The notes: a model not told the origin generated them from the sequence alone. A DNA stretch of 64,000 bases from Janthinobacterium psychrotolerans (GCF_001677885.1 NZ_LOCQ01000052.1:124001-188000), one strand, 5' to 3'; numbered from the stretch's first letter, positions 53,180 to 62,445 are shown. Numbers and translations: made by a program.

Positions 53180-53875
53180 ATGCACAGTCTTGCCGATTTC
53201 CCGATTACCGAAAAATGGCCAGCGGCCCACCCCGAGCGCCTGCAGCTCTATTCGCTGGCCACGCCGAACGGCGTCAAGGTCTCCATCATGCTGGAAGAAA
53301 CCGCCCTGCCCTATGAAGCCCACCGCGTCACCCTCGACCAGGATGGCGTGCTGTCGCCGGCCTTTCTGTCACTGAACCCGAACAACAAGATTCCGGCCAT
53401 CATCGACCCGGCCGGCCCGGGCGGAAAGCCGCTGGCCTTGTTCGAGTCGGGCGCGATTTTGCTGTACCTGGCGGAAAAAACCGGCAAGTTCCTGCCGGCG
53501 GACGCCGCGCTGCGCCACGAGACCATCCAGTGGCTGATGTTCCAGATGGGCGGCGTCGGCCCGATGTTCGGCCAGGTGGGATTCTTTCACCGCTTTGCCG
53601 GCAAGGAATACGAAGACAAACGCCCCTTGCAGCGCTATGTGACGGAAGCGAAGCGCCTGCTGGCCGTGCTGGAACAGCGCCTGGCGGGCCGCGACTGGAT
53701 CATGGGCGAGCAATACACGATCGCCGATATCGCGATTTTTCCGTGGGTGCGCATCCTCAGCGGCTATTACGAAGCGGCCGAGTTGCTGGGCACCGATCAG
53801 TATCCGAACGTGCAGCGCGCGCTGGCGCGCTTCGTCGAGCGTCCGGCGGTGGTCAAGGGGCTTGCGACGCCGTAA
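53180..53875 (+). CDS. Glutathione S-transferase family protein (YfcG/Ure2-like)
   Basis: From the ATG at 53180 (MHSLADFPITEKWPAAHPERLQLYSLATPNGVKVSIMLEETALPYEAHRVTL) the protein has 231 residues. The TPNGVKVSIMLEE motif in the thioredoxin-like domain is that of the Nu/YfcG class, in which Thr/Asn replace the usual catalytic Ser/Tyr and which has disulfide-bond reductase activity. It contains NPNNKIPAIIDP and LFESGAILLYLAEKTGKFLP (cis-Pro and ESxAIxxYL motifs), then the all-helical C-terminal domain. It is cytoplasmic and probably works in thiol redox repair. The gene stands alone, divergent from SulP. Confidence 0.93.
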   Translation: MHSLADFPITEKWPAAHPERLQLYSLATPNGVKVSIMLEETALPYEAHRVTLDQDGVLSPAFLSLNPNNKIPAIIDPAGPGGKPLALFESGAILLYLAEKTGKFLPADAALRHETIQWLMFQMGGVGPMFGQVGFFHRFAGKEYEDKRPLQRYVTEAKRLLAVLEQRLAGRDWIMGEQYTIADIAIFPWVRILSGYYEAAELLGTDQYPNVQRALARFVERPAVVKGLATP

Positions 53876-53921
53876 GACAAGTCGATGACAAGCTCGCTGG
53901 CAAGGCGCTCTTTTTTATCAC

Positions 53922-54776
53922 TCAGCATGTCAGCGTGCCGTCGATGATGGTCACCGACTGCCCGCAGATCCACGGCCCATCGGCATCATGGACCACCGTG
54001 ACGCGGCCATCGCGGCCGATTGCCGTGCCCTGCCGCACGCGGTAATCCTGGCCCGGCAGCAAGCGGGCAATGCAGGCATTGGCGCTGCCGGTGACCGGGT
54101 CTTCCAGCAGCATGCCGTTTTCCACCGTGAACGCACGCACTTCCAGCCCGGCCGGGCCGCCCGCGGCATGGGCGCCGTAGATCGCCACGCCATCGCTGGC
54201 GCTGCGCCGCATCAGTTCGGCCAGCGCCACGCCGTCCGGCACCACGGCCAGGCAATCCGCAGCCGAGGCCAGGCGCACCACCAGCCAGCAGATGCCCATG
54301 TTGGCGACCACCGGTGGATGCTGCGCCGGCAAACTGCCGATGCCCAGGGTCGCTTGCAGCAGCGGCAACAAGCCAATCTCCATGGCATCGAGCTGCGCTG
54401 GCGGCGCGCGAAATCCCAGCGCGCCATGCTCGCCATTGGCGGCCATGCGTACCGGCACCAGGCCGATGCCGCACTGCTGCACCAGCACGCCGGGCGTCTT
54501 CGGCTGCAACCCCGCTTCCAGCAGCGCATGGGCTGTGCCCAGGGTAGGATGGCCGGCAAACGGAAATTCTTCCTGGGTCGTGAAAATGCGCACGCGGTAA
54601 TCGGCCGCAGGGTCGCTGGCCGGCAGCACGAAGGTGGTTTCGGACAGGTTGGTCCAGCGGGCGATCGACTGCATCTGCTCGTCACCGAGTCCGTCAGCGT
54701 CGAGGATCACGGCAAGCGGATTACCTTTGAGAGGGACGGATGTAAACACGTCGATCTGTTTGAAGCGGCGGGTCAT
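53922..54776 (-). CDS. PhzF family isomerase-like protein
   Basis: From the ATG at 54776 (MTRRFKQIDVFTSVPLKGNPLAVILDADGL) the protein has 284 residues. The diaminopimelate-epimerase-like fold of PhzF is clear: QSIARWTNLSETTFVLPA (with the catalytic glutamate of SETTF), IFTTQEEFPFAGHPTLGTAHALLEAG, and EDPVTGSANACIARLL. PhzF isomerises dihydro-3-hydroxyanthranilate in phenazine producers, but most family members lie, as here, outside phenazine clusters and act on unknown substrates. No phz genes are nearby. It is convergent with the GST gene. Confidence 0.9.
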   Translation of the reverse strand: MTRRFKQIDVFTSVPLKGNPLAVILDADGLGDEQMQSIARWTNLSETTFVLPASDPAADYRVRIFTTQEEFPFAGHPTLGTAHALLEAGLQPKTPGVLVQQCGIGLVPVRMAANGEHGALGFRAPPAQLDAMEIGLLPLLQATLGIGSLPAQHPPVVANMGICWLVVRLASAADCLAVVPDGVALAELMRRSASDGVAIYGAHAAGGPAGLEVRAFTVENGMLLEDPVTGSANACIARLLPGQDYRVRQGTAIGRDGRVTVVHDADGPWICGQSVTIIDGTLTC

Positions 54777-54947
54777 GTCATTCCTTGTTCTGCATGTCGG
54801 CATCGCTGCCGCCTGGTTGAGATGAAAGAGAGCCGAGATAAGCCAGCACCACGGCCTCGATTGCAGACAACGGTACAGGAAAACCACATCAGGCGGGCGC
54901 CCATCGTCCTGAACTGAAAAGGCGCAAGGCTTATGCCGCGCCCATAC

Positions 54948-55259
54948 GAAAATAGCCGACTCGAAAGTGGTAATGCCGTTCAGTTAAGCTGTCTGATGCA
55001 TTAAATGCGTAAGGCCTAAAAACGTAGAAACGGCGGGCCGGAGACGCGAGTCCGAGAAAATGCCGATGGCGGCGTTGCAGCTCCTGGCCGACCATGCGTA
55101 CTGTCTTCGTCGCTGCGCCTTGCCCTCGACATTTTTCGGACCCGCTTGGCCCGGTGGGCCTGTGCTGGAGACCGAGGCCTCAATCCGTTTTGCGAGGTTC
55201 CTGACAGCGTAGGCGAGCTAACTGAACGGCATTGGACTCGAAAGTGGGCTATTTTTTTC
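54948..55259. repeat. Inverted-repeat pair flanking about 225 nt, next to the tRNA-Cys fragment
   Basis: AATGCCGTTCAGTTA at 54972-54986 recurs as its exact reverse complement at 55219-55233, and AATAGCC (54951-54957) as GGCTATT (55247-55253). Between these arms the 13-mer GACTCGAAAGTGG occurs in both (54958-54970 and 55235-55247) in the same, not inverted, orientation. The right copy is the immediate 3' flank of the tRNA-Cys fragment. Confidence 0.65.
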
Positions 55260-55262
55260 ATC

Positions 55263-55311
55263 TGGAGGCGAGGACGGGAATCGAACCCGTCTAAACGGCT
55301 TTGCAGGCCGT
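55263..55311 (-). pseudogene. tRNA-Cys 3' fragment (anticodon GCA), 5' half missing
   Basis: On the minus strand the sequence runs from the anticodon stem (ACGGC, loop CTGCAAA with anticodon GCA, GCCGT) through variable loop, T arm (GACGGGTTCGATTCCCGTC) and acceptor strand CTCGCC to TCCA. No GGCGAGG acceptor 5' strand or D arm precedes it; the upstream sequence is unrelated and AT-rich. It is therefore a 49-nt 3' portion, the usual remnant left at the distal end of an element integrated into a tRNA gene. Confidence 0.8.
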
Positions 55312-55884
55312 TTTTTGCCTTTAGAATCAACATGTTCCTTCAAAACCCCGATTTTAGCCTAAAAATTGCATCAGGAGCAACGCTAAAACCAGAGGAAATT
55401 TTGCTGCTGACCGTTGTTTTGGTTAATTTTGTATTGCTGAGCTCAGCGGCTTGATTGGCCGTCTATGGATGGGGTTGGCTGGTGGATTACCGCGAGATTC
55501 TGGGGCTGCGCGTGGGTAGGTTGGTGGATTCGAGGTCGATAATTGAGCGGCAGTGGCAGCCACACTTCTGGAAACTGAAATGAAGATTATTTGGCGTTTT
55601 TACGGATCAGTTCGAGAGGTGGGATAAGGCCATTCGCCGGTGGCAGTCTAGTGTGCCTCCTATCGGCTGTCGCCGAAGAAAAACTTAACGTAGTGTCCGG
55701 CATGGGGTGACCACTACAGACGCAATGCAGCGTCAGATCTTGGATCAGAACCAGTTTACCGCATCTCCCCCGAAGCTCGGGTATGTAGGTTTTTGAACGT
55801 GTCACAAGCTCTCCAGTTGGTGAAGTTTAGCAACCTGGCGTGTCCAAAATAATCAGGGGACCTCAGTCGCGCAAGCTCCGGCGC

Positions 55885-55904
55885 GATTGCCCTCGATTGC
55901 CCTC
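55885..55904. repeat. 10-bp tandem duplication
   Basis: GATTGCCCTC occurs twice in a row, 11 nt from the chemoreceptor stop codon at 55916. Confidence 0.8.
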
Positions 55905-55915
55905 TTGTTATGACC

Positions 55916-57517
55916 TCACAAAAGGCGCATCATGGCCGCTCCACCGACCAGGGGGCGCACCATCGCGGCCTGATCGTCCTCGCGCTCCAGCCTGAAAGTA
56001 CCAACCACCCGGCGCAGTTCGCCGGCTTGGTCACGCATGGCCTGCGCGGTGGCGGCCGCCTGCTCCACCAGCGCGGCGTTCTGCTGCGTGGTTTCATCCA
56101 TCTGCGAGATCGCCATGTTAACTTGTTCGATGCCCAGGCTCTGCTCCTGGCTGGCGCTGGTGATTTCGGCCATAATGCGCGTCATCTGCGCCACGCTGTC
56201 AAGCACTTCGCGCATGCTGCCACCAGCCTGGATGACCAGCACATTACCGGCTCCCACCTTTTCCACCGAATCGCCGATCAGCGCCTTGATCGAACGCGCC
56301 GCCGTGGTAGAACGCTGGGCCAGGGCGCGCACCTCGTTGGCCACCACTGCAAAGCCACGGCCGTCCTCGCCCGCGCGGGCCGCTTCGACGGCCGCATTCA
56401 GCGCCAGCAGATTGGTCTGGAAGGCGATGCTATCGATCTCCACGATGATGTCGGCGATCTTGCGCGACGAGGCGTCGATCGCCGCCATGGTGCCGACCAC
56501 CTGCGACACTACGGCGCCGCTTTTCTCGGCCACCGCCGAGGCGGTCGCCGCCAGCGCATTGGCCTCGCGCGCGCTGGCCGCATTCTTGCGCACGGCGCCC
56601 GTCAATTCTTCCATCGCGGCGGCCGTCTGCTGCAGGCTGCTGGCCTGGGCTTCGGTGCGGCCAGACAGGTCCAGGTTGCCGGCGGCGATTTCACCGGAGG
56701 CGTGGCCGATAGCCTCGGTGCCGCGCCGCACTTCACCCACGATCACGGCCAGGCCCGCGCTCATCTCGTCGATGGCGCGCAGCAGTTGGCCGATTTCATC
56801 GCGGCCATGGCGCCCGGCGCCGGCGCTCAGGTCGCCGCCAGCCACGCGGCGGGCGCTGACCACGGCCGCGTTCAACGGCCGCAGGATGCCGCGCACCAGG
56901 AAAAACGCCACCACCGCCGCCAGCAGCAGGCCAATCACGATGCTGGCCGCCATGCTCAGCAAGATGCCGTCGTGGCGTTGCAGGCTATGTTCGTATTCGG
57001 TGCGTGCCAACGTCACCTCCAGGTTGCGTAACGCCGCCACGTTCTGCGCCACCGTCTGCGACAGCGCTTCGGTTTCCTTGCCGATCATGGTCGCCGCATA
57101 CGGTCGGCCATCGACCAGCGCGGCAATCGCCGGCAGCAGCGATTCTTTCTCCAGGCGGCTGCGGCTGGCATCGAACTTGTCAGCCAATACTTTTTCTTCC
57201 GGACTCAAGCCGCCCGCCAGGTAGGCTTGCCAGTTGCGCTTCATCTCGGCGATGCGCCTGCCGACCAGGGCGCTACCTTCCTGCACCTTGTCGGCGCGAG
57301 GATCCTGCAGCATCGACGCCAGGACCAGCTGGTTCAGGTACAACGCGCTTTCGATGCCGGTGACTTTTTCCAGCGCGAGGGTGCGGTTTTCATACACGGT
57401 TTTCAGGCCCTCATTGCTGCGCCCCATGCCGTATAAACCCAGCACGCCAATGGCCACGACCAGCAGCGACAGGAATGCGATAACGCCAAGCAGGCGCGAT
57501 TTGATCGAGAGACCCAT
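55916..57517 (-). CDS. Methyl-accepting chemotaxis protein (4HB type), no C-terminal pentapeptide
   Basis: The 533-residue receptor has TM1 ([25 protein letters not shown]) and a four-helix-bundle periplasmic sensor (residues about 35-190). TM2 ([25 protein letters not shown]), HAMP ([25 protein letters not shown]) and the signalling domain with tip [43 protein letters not shown] follow. It ends [13 protein letters not shown] without an xWxxF pentapeptide, so it must rely on other receptors for adaptation enzymes. It is on the same strand as the sugar locus and directly downstream of it (50 nt), so a role in sensing that substrate is possible but unproven. Confidence 0.93.
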   Translation of the reverse strand: MGLSIKSRLLGVIAFLSLLVVAIGVLGLYGMGRSNEGLKTVYENRTLALEKVTGIESALYLNQLVLASMLQDPRADKVQEGSALVGRRIAEMKRNWQAYLAGGLSPEEKVLADKFDASRSRLEKESLLPAIAALVDGRPYAATMIGKETEALSQTVAQNVAALRNLEVTLARTEYEHSLQRHDGILLSMAASIVIGLLLAAVVAFFLVRGILRPLNAAVVSARRVAGGDLSAGAGRHGRDEIGQLLRAIDEMSAGLAVIVGEVRRGTEAIGHASGEIAAGNLDLSGRTEAQASSLQQTAAAMEELTGAVRKNAASAREANALAATASAVAEKSGAVVSQVVGTMAAIDASSRKIADIIVEIDSIAFQTNLLALNAAVEAARAGEDGRGFAVVANEVRALAQRSTTAARSIKALIGDSVEKVGAGNVLVIQAGGSMREVLDSVAQMTRIMAEITSASQEQSLGIEQVNMAISQMDETTQQNAALVEQAAATAQAMRDQAGELRRVVGTFRLEREDDQAAMVRPLVGGAAMMRLL

Positions 57518-57566
57518 GGTATGTCCTTATGGTAGCGAAGTGGCAAAGCGAAGAAAGCGGGTTGGA

Positions 57567-58553
57567 TCAGGCTCGCTGCAGCTGCGCCAGCCAGCGGGCG
57601 CAGGCGACGTTTTGCTCAAGAATGGAATAGCGGGTGGCGCCGCCGTAATCGGCAAACGGGATGAATTCGCAGCTGATTTGCGCCAGGGGGCTGCTGCGAC
57701 GGGCCTTTTTCCAGGCCAGCAATTGCGTCACCGCCAGCTTCCACGGCGCCAGTTCGGACTCGTCCCATGGGCCGTGATAGCTGCCCGGTGCCGGTGCGGT
57801 GAACGGATACTGGATGCCACGTCCCGCCAGTTCGCCACGCCGCATCCAGGGATTCGGCATGCCCGGCGACTGCACACTGCGCGCATGCGCGTGGACGACC
57901 CAGCCCCGCGCCAGCCATTGCGCGTACAGGCTGGTGGCGCTATCGGGATGCAGCAGCGCATGGCCACCATCGTCAAGTCCCGCCAGGCCGGACAGCGTCA
58001 GTTCTTCCTGGTTGTCCAGCTTGAAAAGCAGATGGGAATGGTCGAGCGTCAGGCGCAGCGGCACGCCGCGCCGTTCCAGCCAGTCGCCCAGTTCGGCGAC
58101 CCGGCCGAACTGCTCGGTCCACATGTCGACATGCACTTCCAGCGACGGCAGGCAACCGCTGCGCACGCCAATATCCATCAGGCGCAGATAAAACTCGCCC
58201 ATGCGCTGTAAGGTCAAGGCAACGCCGGCTTGGTCTCGCGCAAACACCTGGCAGTTGAACACGCGGCAGCCCAGCGCGGCCGCTTCGCCGTTGCGCGCCG
58301 CATATTCCGGCAGCGTGTCGTCGCCGAGGCAAAATATGCCGCCCATCACGCCGATCGGCACGCCATGGCGTTCGCTGGCGCGGATCACGGGCAGCACGTC
58401 GTCGCCCGGCCACAGGTTCACTTCGGCGTAATCGAAGACGCCTGCCTTGGCCACGCGCGCAAAACGCTCATCGAACGACAGCGCCGGTAAGCCATCATGT
58501 TCCAGTACGCCATCGATATTGATGCCGATGGCCATCAGCCGCTTGCCGGTCAT
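57567..58553 (-). CDS. Sugar phosphate isomerase/epimerase-like TIM-barrel protein
   Basis: The 328-residue protein has the AP-endonuclease-2/xylose-isomerase-like fold: AIGINIDGVLEHDGLPALSFDERFARVAKAGVFDYAEVNLWPGDD, GVMGGIFCLGDDTLPEYAARNGEAAALGCRVFNCQVFA, CLPSLEVHVDMWTEQFGRV, LTLDHSHLL and VVHAHARSV. The Glu, Asp, His and Glu ligands for a divalent metal fit EVHVD, DHSH and SCEF. It is coupled by a 4-nt overlap (58550-58553) to the flavoprotein gene upstream and belongs to the ABC sugar locus. The reaction (isomerase, epimerase or lyase) cannot be stated. Confidence 0.8.
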   Translation of the reverse strand: MTGKRLMAIGINIDGVLEHDGLPALSFDERFARVAKAGVFDYAEVNLWPGDDVLPVIRASERHGVPIGVMGGIFCLGDDTLPEYAARNGEAAALGCRVFNCQVFARDQAGVALTLQRMGEFYLRLMDIGVRSGCLPSLEVHVDMWTEQFGRVAELGDWLERRGVPLRLTLDHSHLLFKLDNQEELTLSGLAGLDDGGHALLHPDSATSLYAQWLARGWVVHAHARSVQSPGMPNPWMRRGELAGRGIQYPFTAPAPGSYHGPWDESELAPWKLAVTQLLAWKKARRSSPLAQISCEFIPFADYGGATRYSILEQNVACARWLAQLQRA

Positions 58554-59824
58554 GCCGCCTCCTTCATCATCGACAGCAGTTTCTTGAGCGGCTGGGCCGC
58601 ATCGGCCAGCACTGCGGGATCAAGCCGGACGCGCCCTTCGACCAGCTTGCGCATGATCTTCAGGTCGCGCGTGACGACGCTGGCCGGGCCGAAACCGCTG
58701 GCACCAACCAGCACGCCATCCCGGCCCAGAAAAAACAACAGCAGCGCGCCTTCGCCCGGCACGCGGCTCACGCAGCTGGCCGCCAGCGCCGGCTCGCCCG
58801 ACACCTGCAAGGTATGGTCGTACTGGTCGGACCAGAACCACGGCGACTCGCCATAGGCGCTGGCCGCGCCCAGCATATTGGCCGCCGCCACGCAGGCCTG
58901 GGTTTCGGCGTTATGCCAGGTTTCCTGGCGCATCGCCAGGCCCGATAGACTTGAAGGGAACTGGCATACGTCGCCAGCGGCGAAAATAGCCGCGTCGCTC
59001 GTTTGCAAATGGCGATCGACCACGATGCCGTGCTCGACGTCGAGCCCGCAGGCGCGCGCCAGTTCCAGGCGCGGCGCCATGCCGATACCGGCCACGATCA
59101 CGTCGGCCACCAGCGTGCTGCCGTCGGCCAGCAGCAACGCCAGCCTGCCGTCGTCGCGCTGCACGATCTCGACCGGCTGCGCGCCGCAGCGGATGCGCGT
59201 GCCGCGCGCCTGGTGCAGGGCCTGCACCAGGCTGGCCACCGATTCGGGCACGGCGCGGCCCAGCAGGCGCGGCGCGCCTTCGACCAGCTCCACGTCGCAC
59301 CCCGCCTCGCGCGCGCTGGCCGCCACTTCCAGGCCGATAAAGCCGCCGCCGACCAGCACGACCCGCGCGCCGGGGCGCAGATGGTCGCGCAGAGCCAGCG
59401 CATCGGCATGGGTGCGCAACGACAATACGCGCGGATGCTGCGCGCCCGGTATCGACAAGGTGCGCGCCGCGCCGCCGGTAGCCAGCAGCAGGCTGCGGTA
59501 GGCGATGGTGCCGCCATCGTCCAGGGTGATCGAGCGCGCGGCGCGGTCGATGGCGTTCACGCGGCAGCCCAGGCGCAGGGTGACGCCGGCCTCGTGCCAG
59601 GCGTCAACTGCGGCCAGCTGCATGGCGTCCATGCCAGTCTCGCCGGACAGCACCGATTTCGACAGTGGCGGGCGTTCGTAGGGTGCCAGCGGCTCGTCGC
59701 CGATGACGGTGATGGCGCCGGTCCAGCCCAAGTTGCGCAAGGCCAGCGCGGCGCGCCCGCCGCAGTGGCCGGCGCCGATGATGACCATGCCGGCATGCGC
59801 CGATGGGGTAGCGAGGGCGTCCAT
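58550..59824 (-). CDS. FAD-dependent ferredoxin reductase-like oxidoreductase
   Basis: The 424-residue flavoprotein has an N-terminal FAD site (VIIGAGHCGGRAALALRNLGW), YERPPLSKSVLSGE (typical of Rieske-oxygenase ferredoxin reductases), and an NAD(P)H site RVVLVGGGFIGLEVAASAREAGCDVELVEGAPRLLGRAVP. The second FAD motif (AAIFAAGDVCQFPS) and a C-terminal reductase domain follow. Such enzymes pass electrons from NADH to a ferredoxin or Rieske component; no ferredoxin or Rieske gene is present in the window. It sits between the ABC permease gene and the TIM-barrel gene, a combination I do not recognise from a characterised pathway. Confidence 0.88.
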   Translation of the reverse strand: MDALATPSAHAGMVIIGAGHCGGRAALALRNLGWTGAITVIGDEPLAPYERPPLSKSVLSGETGMDAMQLAAVDAWHEAGVTLRLGCRVNAIDRAARSITLDDGGTIAYRSLLLATGGAARTLSIPGAQHPRVLSLRTHADALALRDHLRPGARVVLVGGGFIGLEVAASAREAGCDVELVEGAPRLLGRAVPESVASLVQALHQARGTRIRCGAQPVEIVQRDDGRLALLLADGSTLVADVIVAGIGMAPRLELARACGLDVEHGIVVDRHLQTSDAAIFAAGDVCQFPSSLSGLAMRQETWHNAETQACVAAANMLGAASAYGESPWFWSDQYDHTLQVSGEPALAASCVSRVPGEGALLLFFLGRDGVLVGASGFGPASVVTRDLKIMRKLVEGRVRLDPAVLADAAQPLKKLLSMMKEAA

Positions 59825-59826
59825 GA

Positions 59827-60849
59827 TCAGCGCTTCTTCTGTTTGCGGATCTGGTCGGCGACCACCGCGATGACGATAATGGCGCCCTTGATCACTTCCT
59901 GGAAATAGGAATCGACCCCGAGGAAGGTAAAGCCGCTGGCGATCACGCCCAGAATCAGCGCGCCGATGACGGTGCCCGTGATGCGGCCCACGCCGCCCGA
60001 CAGGCTGGTGCCGCCAATGACGGCGGCGGCGATCGCATCGAGTTCATACGACACGCCCATGCCGGACTGGCCGGTCTGGGCACGCGCCGAGCCGATCACC
60101 GCGGCCACCCCGGCCAGCACGCCGGCGATGGTATAGACGATCACCAGGTGGCGCTGGATATTGATGCCCGACACGCGCGCCGCTACCGGATTGCCCCCGA
60201 TCGCATAAGTGCGCTTGCCAAAACGCGTATAGCGCAGCAAGATATGGAAGAACAGCGCCGTGACCAGGAAAATGATCACTGGATTGGCGCCCGAGCCGAT
60301 CCAGCTATAGCTGTCGGTCAGGGTGCTCACTGGCTGGCCGTGCGTGTAGAGCTTGGCCAGGCCGCGCGCCGACACCATCATGCCGAGCGTAACGATAAAG
60401 GCCGGCACGCCCGTCTTGACGATCAGGCTACCGTTGATCAGGCCCACCATGGCGCCTACCGACAAGCCGGCCAGCACCGGCAGCAGCACCGGCAGGTCCA
60501 GCAAACCGGGGTAGATGGCGCGTGAGGCCTCGGACGATTGCGCCAGGCTGGCCGCCACCATGGCCGCCAGCGCCACTACCGAGCCGGACGACAGGTCAAT
60601 GCCGCCTGTGATGATGATGATGGTCACGCCGATGGCGATCAGGCCGATCTCGGACACCTGCAAGATCATGATCAGCAAACCGGTGGGGTTGCCGAGAAAG
60701 CTCTGGCCGCGGAAATACCAGCCCAGCAGTTCGAAGGCCAGCGCGATGCCCAGCAGCACGCACAGGATGCCCAGTTCGGGCGGCCATTTGAAGGCGCGCT
60801 GGAGGGGCGGCTTGACCGCGTCGGTAAGAATGGCTTGTTGCGATTGCAT
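59827..60849 (-). CDS. Sugar/polyol ABC transporter permease
   Basis: The 340-residue protein has about 8-10 transmembrane segments and carbohydrate-uptake permease 2 motifs. These include VSEIGLIAIGVTIIIITGGIDLSSGSVVALAAMVAASLAQ, GVPAFIVTLGMMVSARGLAKLYTHGQPVSTLTDSYSWIGSG, GNPVAARVSGINIQRHLVIVYTIAGVLAGVAAVIGSAR, and YELDAIAAAVIGGTSLSGGVGRITGTVIGALILGVIASGFTFLGVDSYFQEVIKGAIIVIAV. It follows the ATPase gene by 30 nt and precedes the flavoprotein gene by 2 nt. Confidence 0.93.
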   Translation of the reverse strand: MQSQQAILTDAVKPPLQRAFKWPPELGILCVLLGIALAFELLGWYFRGQSFLGNPTGLLIMILQVSEIGLIAIGVTIIIITGGIDLSSGSVVALAAMVAASLAQSSEASRAIYPGLLDLPVLLPVLAGLSVGAMVGLINGSLIVKTGVPAFIVTLGMMVSARGLAKLYTHGQPVSTLTDSYSWIGSGANPVIIFLVTALFFHILLRYTRFGKRTYAIGGNPVAARVSGINIQRHLVIVYTIAGVLAGVAAVIGSARAQTGQSGMGVSYELDAIAAAVIGGTSLSGGVGRITGTVIGALILGVIASGFTFLGVDSYFQEVIKGAIIVIAVVADQIRKQKKR

Positions 60850-60879
60850 GATGGATGTCTCCTGCTTGACGGATGATTT

Positions 60880-62445
60880 TTATTGAAATGTGGGCGCCGG
60901 GGGCGGCGCCGGCACGACGCCGGAAGCGAGCGACAGAATGCCTTCCTGGCTAAAGTCGGCGCGCATTACCTCGCCGCTGACCTGGCCTTCGTGCATCACG
61001 ATGACGCGGTCGCTCATGCCCATCACTTCGGGCAGTTCGGATGAAATCAGAATGATGGCTGCACCGGCCTGCGCCAGTTCCGTGACCAGCTTGTGGATCT
61101 CGGCCTTGGCGCCGACATCGACGCCGCGCGTCGGCTCGTCGAGGATCAGGATGCGCGGGTGGTTCAGCAGCCAGCGCGCGATCAGCGCCTTTTGCTGGTT
61201 GCCGCCACTGAGGTTGCCGATAATTTCCTGCAAGTTCGGTGTCTTGATCTTCAGGCGGCGGCTCATGTCGTGGCAGGCCGCATCGAGTTTTTTCTGCTGC
61301 ACGAAGCCGCACCAGGTGTAGTCGGACAGCACGGTGATATCCATATTGCTGGCCACATCGAGGCCCAGGAACAGGCCCGATTTCTTGCGGTCTTCGGTCA
61401 GCAACGCCAGGCCGGCGTGGATCGCCTGCTTGGGCGTGCGGAAACGCTCGGGTTTGCCGTCGATAAAAATCTGACCGGAATCGGGCGGGTCGATGCCGAA
61501 CAGCGACTCCATCACTTCGGTGCGGCCCGCGCCCATCAGGCCGGCCAGGCCGACGATCTCGCCATAACGCACGTCGAAACTGACGTCGTTAAACCAGCCT
61601 TTGCGGGACAGGCCGCGCAGCGACAGCGCTACCGCGCCGATCTCGGCGTGGCCCTTGGGAAAGACCTGGTCCATCTCGCGCCCGACCATCGCCGAGATCA
61701 GCGAATTGGCGTTCATGCTGGCGGCCGGCTCGGTCAGGATATGGCAGCCGTCGCGCAAAATCGTGATGTCATCGGCGATACGAAACACCTCGTTCATCTT
61801 GTGGGTAATATAGATGATGGCCTTGCCGGCGCGCTTCAGGCTGGCGATGATGTCGAACAGGTGCTCGACTTCTTTTTCCGTGATGGCCGAGGTAGGCTCG
61901 TCCATGATCAGCACTTGCGACTCGTAGGAAACGGCCTTGGCGATTTCGATCATCTGCCGGTTGGCGATGCTCAGCTCGCCCAGCATGCATTCGGGATCGA
62001 CCGCGATATTCAGACGACCCAGCAGATCGCGCGTGTCCTGGTTCAGCCTGGCGTGGTTGACGATGCCGAAGGCATTGACCGGTTCGCGGCCGATCCAGAT
62101 ATTCTCCGCCACCGTCATGTCGGGCAGCAGGTTCAACTCCTGGTGGATCATGGCAATGCCGTGATCGAGCGCTTCGCGCGGCGAGCGCAGCTTCAGGCGC
62201 TTGCCGCGGAAGGTCAGCGTGCCCTCGTCCGGAATATAACTGCCGGCCAGGATCTTCATCATGGTCGACTTGCCGGCGCCGTTCTCGCCCATCAGCGCGT
62301 GCACCTCGCCAGCGCGCACTCGCAAACTGACCTTATTCAAGGCCACCACGCCGGGAAAGCGCTTGCAGATATCGCATGCCTGCAGCAAATACTCGCGCGC
62401 ATCCGCCGCCGGCATGGCTGGCGCCATGGCATCGTGAAATGTCAT
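60880..62445 (-). CDS. Sugar/polyol ABC transporter ATP-binding protein (dual ATPase)
   Basis: The 521-residue protein fuses two ATPase domains. The first has GENGAGKSTMMKIL, ELSIANRQMIEIAKAV and LIMDEPTSAITEKEVE. The second has GLAGLMGAGRTEVMESLFG (degenerate Walker A), NLSGGNQQKALIARWL and an intact Walker B ILILDEPTRGVDVGAKAEI, unlike the deoxyribose-locus ATPase. It energises uptake through the permease encoded next. The N-terminal 20 residues (MTFHDAMAPAMPAADAREYL) are variable. Confidence 0.94.
   Translation of the reverse strand: MTFHDAMAPAMPAADAREYLLQACDICKRFPGVVALNKVSLRVRAGEVHALMGENGAGKSTMMKILAGSYIPDEGTLTFRGKRLKLRSPREALDHGIAMIHQELNLLPDMTVAENIWIGREPVNAFGIVNHARLNQDTRDLLGRLNIAVDPECMLGELSIANRQMIEIAKAVSYESQVLIMDEPTSAITEKEVEHLFDIIASLKRAGKAIIYITHKMNEVFRIADDITILRDGCHILTEPAASMNANSLISAMVGREMDQVFPKGHAEIGAVALSLRGLSRKGWFNDVSFDVRYGEIVGLAGLMGAGRTEVMESLFGIDPPDSGQIFIDGKPERFRTPKQAIHAGLALLTEDRKKSGLFLGLDVASNMDITVLSDYTWCGFVQQKKLDAACHDMSRRLKIKTPNLQEIIGNLSGGNQQKALIARWLLNHPRILILDEPTRGVDVGAKAEIHKLVTELAQAGAAIILISSELPEVMGMSDRVIVMHEGQVSGEVMRADFSQEGILSLASGVVPAPPPAPTFQ

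Larger units (their letters stand above)
54777..55915. other. Gene-poor scar region of 1.1 kb
   Basis: No convincing gene is seen in this stretch. It contains an imperfect inverted-repeat pair (54948-54990 and 55216-55259), a truncated tRNA-Cys (55263-55311), and an AT-richer segment (55312-55860) with base composition unlike its neighbours. A 10-bp tandem repeat lies next to the chemoreceptor stop. Open frames here (50 codons at 55060-55212 on +, 72 codons at 55587-55805 on -) lack ribosome sites and recognisable domains. The contents suggest a recombination or decayed integration site. Confidence 0.6.

Noticed and set aside
55060-55212. 50-codon frame MPMAALQLLADHAYCLRRCALPS... on + inside the inverted repeat
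   Set aside because: No ribosome site and no recognised domain. It may be a remnant of a repeated sequence but is not supported as a gene.
55016-55333. Open frame on the minus strand crossing the tRNA-Cys fragment
   Set aside because: It includes tRNA sequence translated as protein (DSRPRLQ type) and has no ribosome site; a common annotation artefact.
55587-55805. 72-codon frame on the minus strand in the scar region
   Set aside because: No ribosome site or domain and atypical composition; possibly a remnant, not annotated as a gene.
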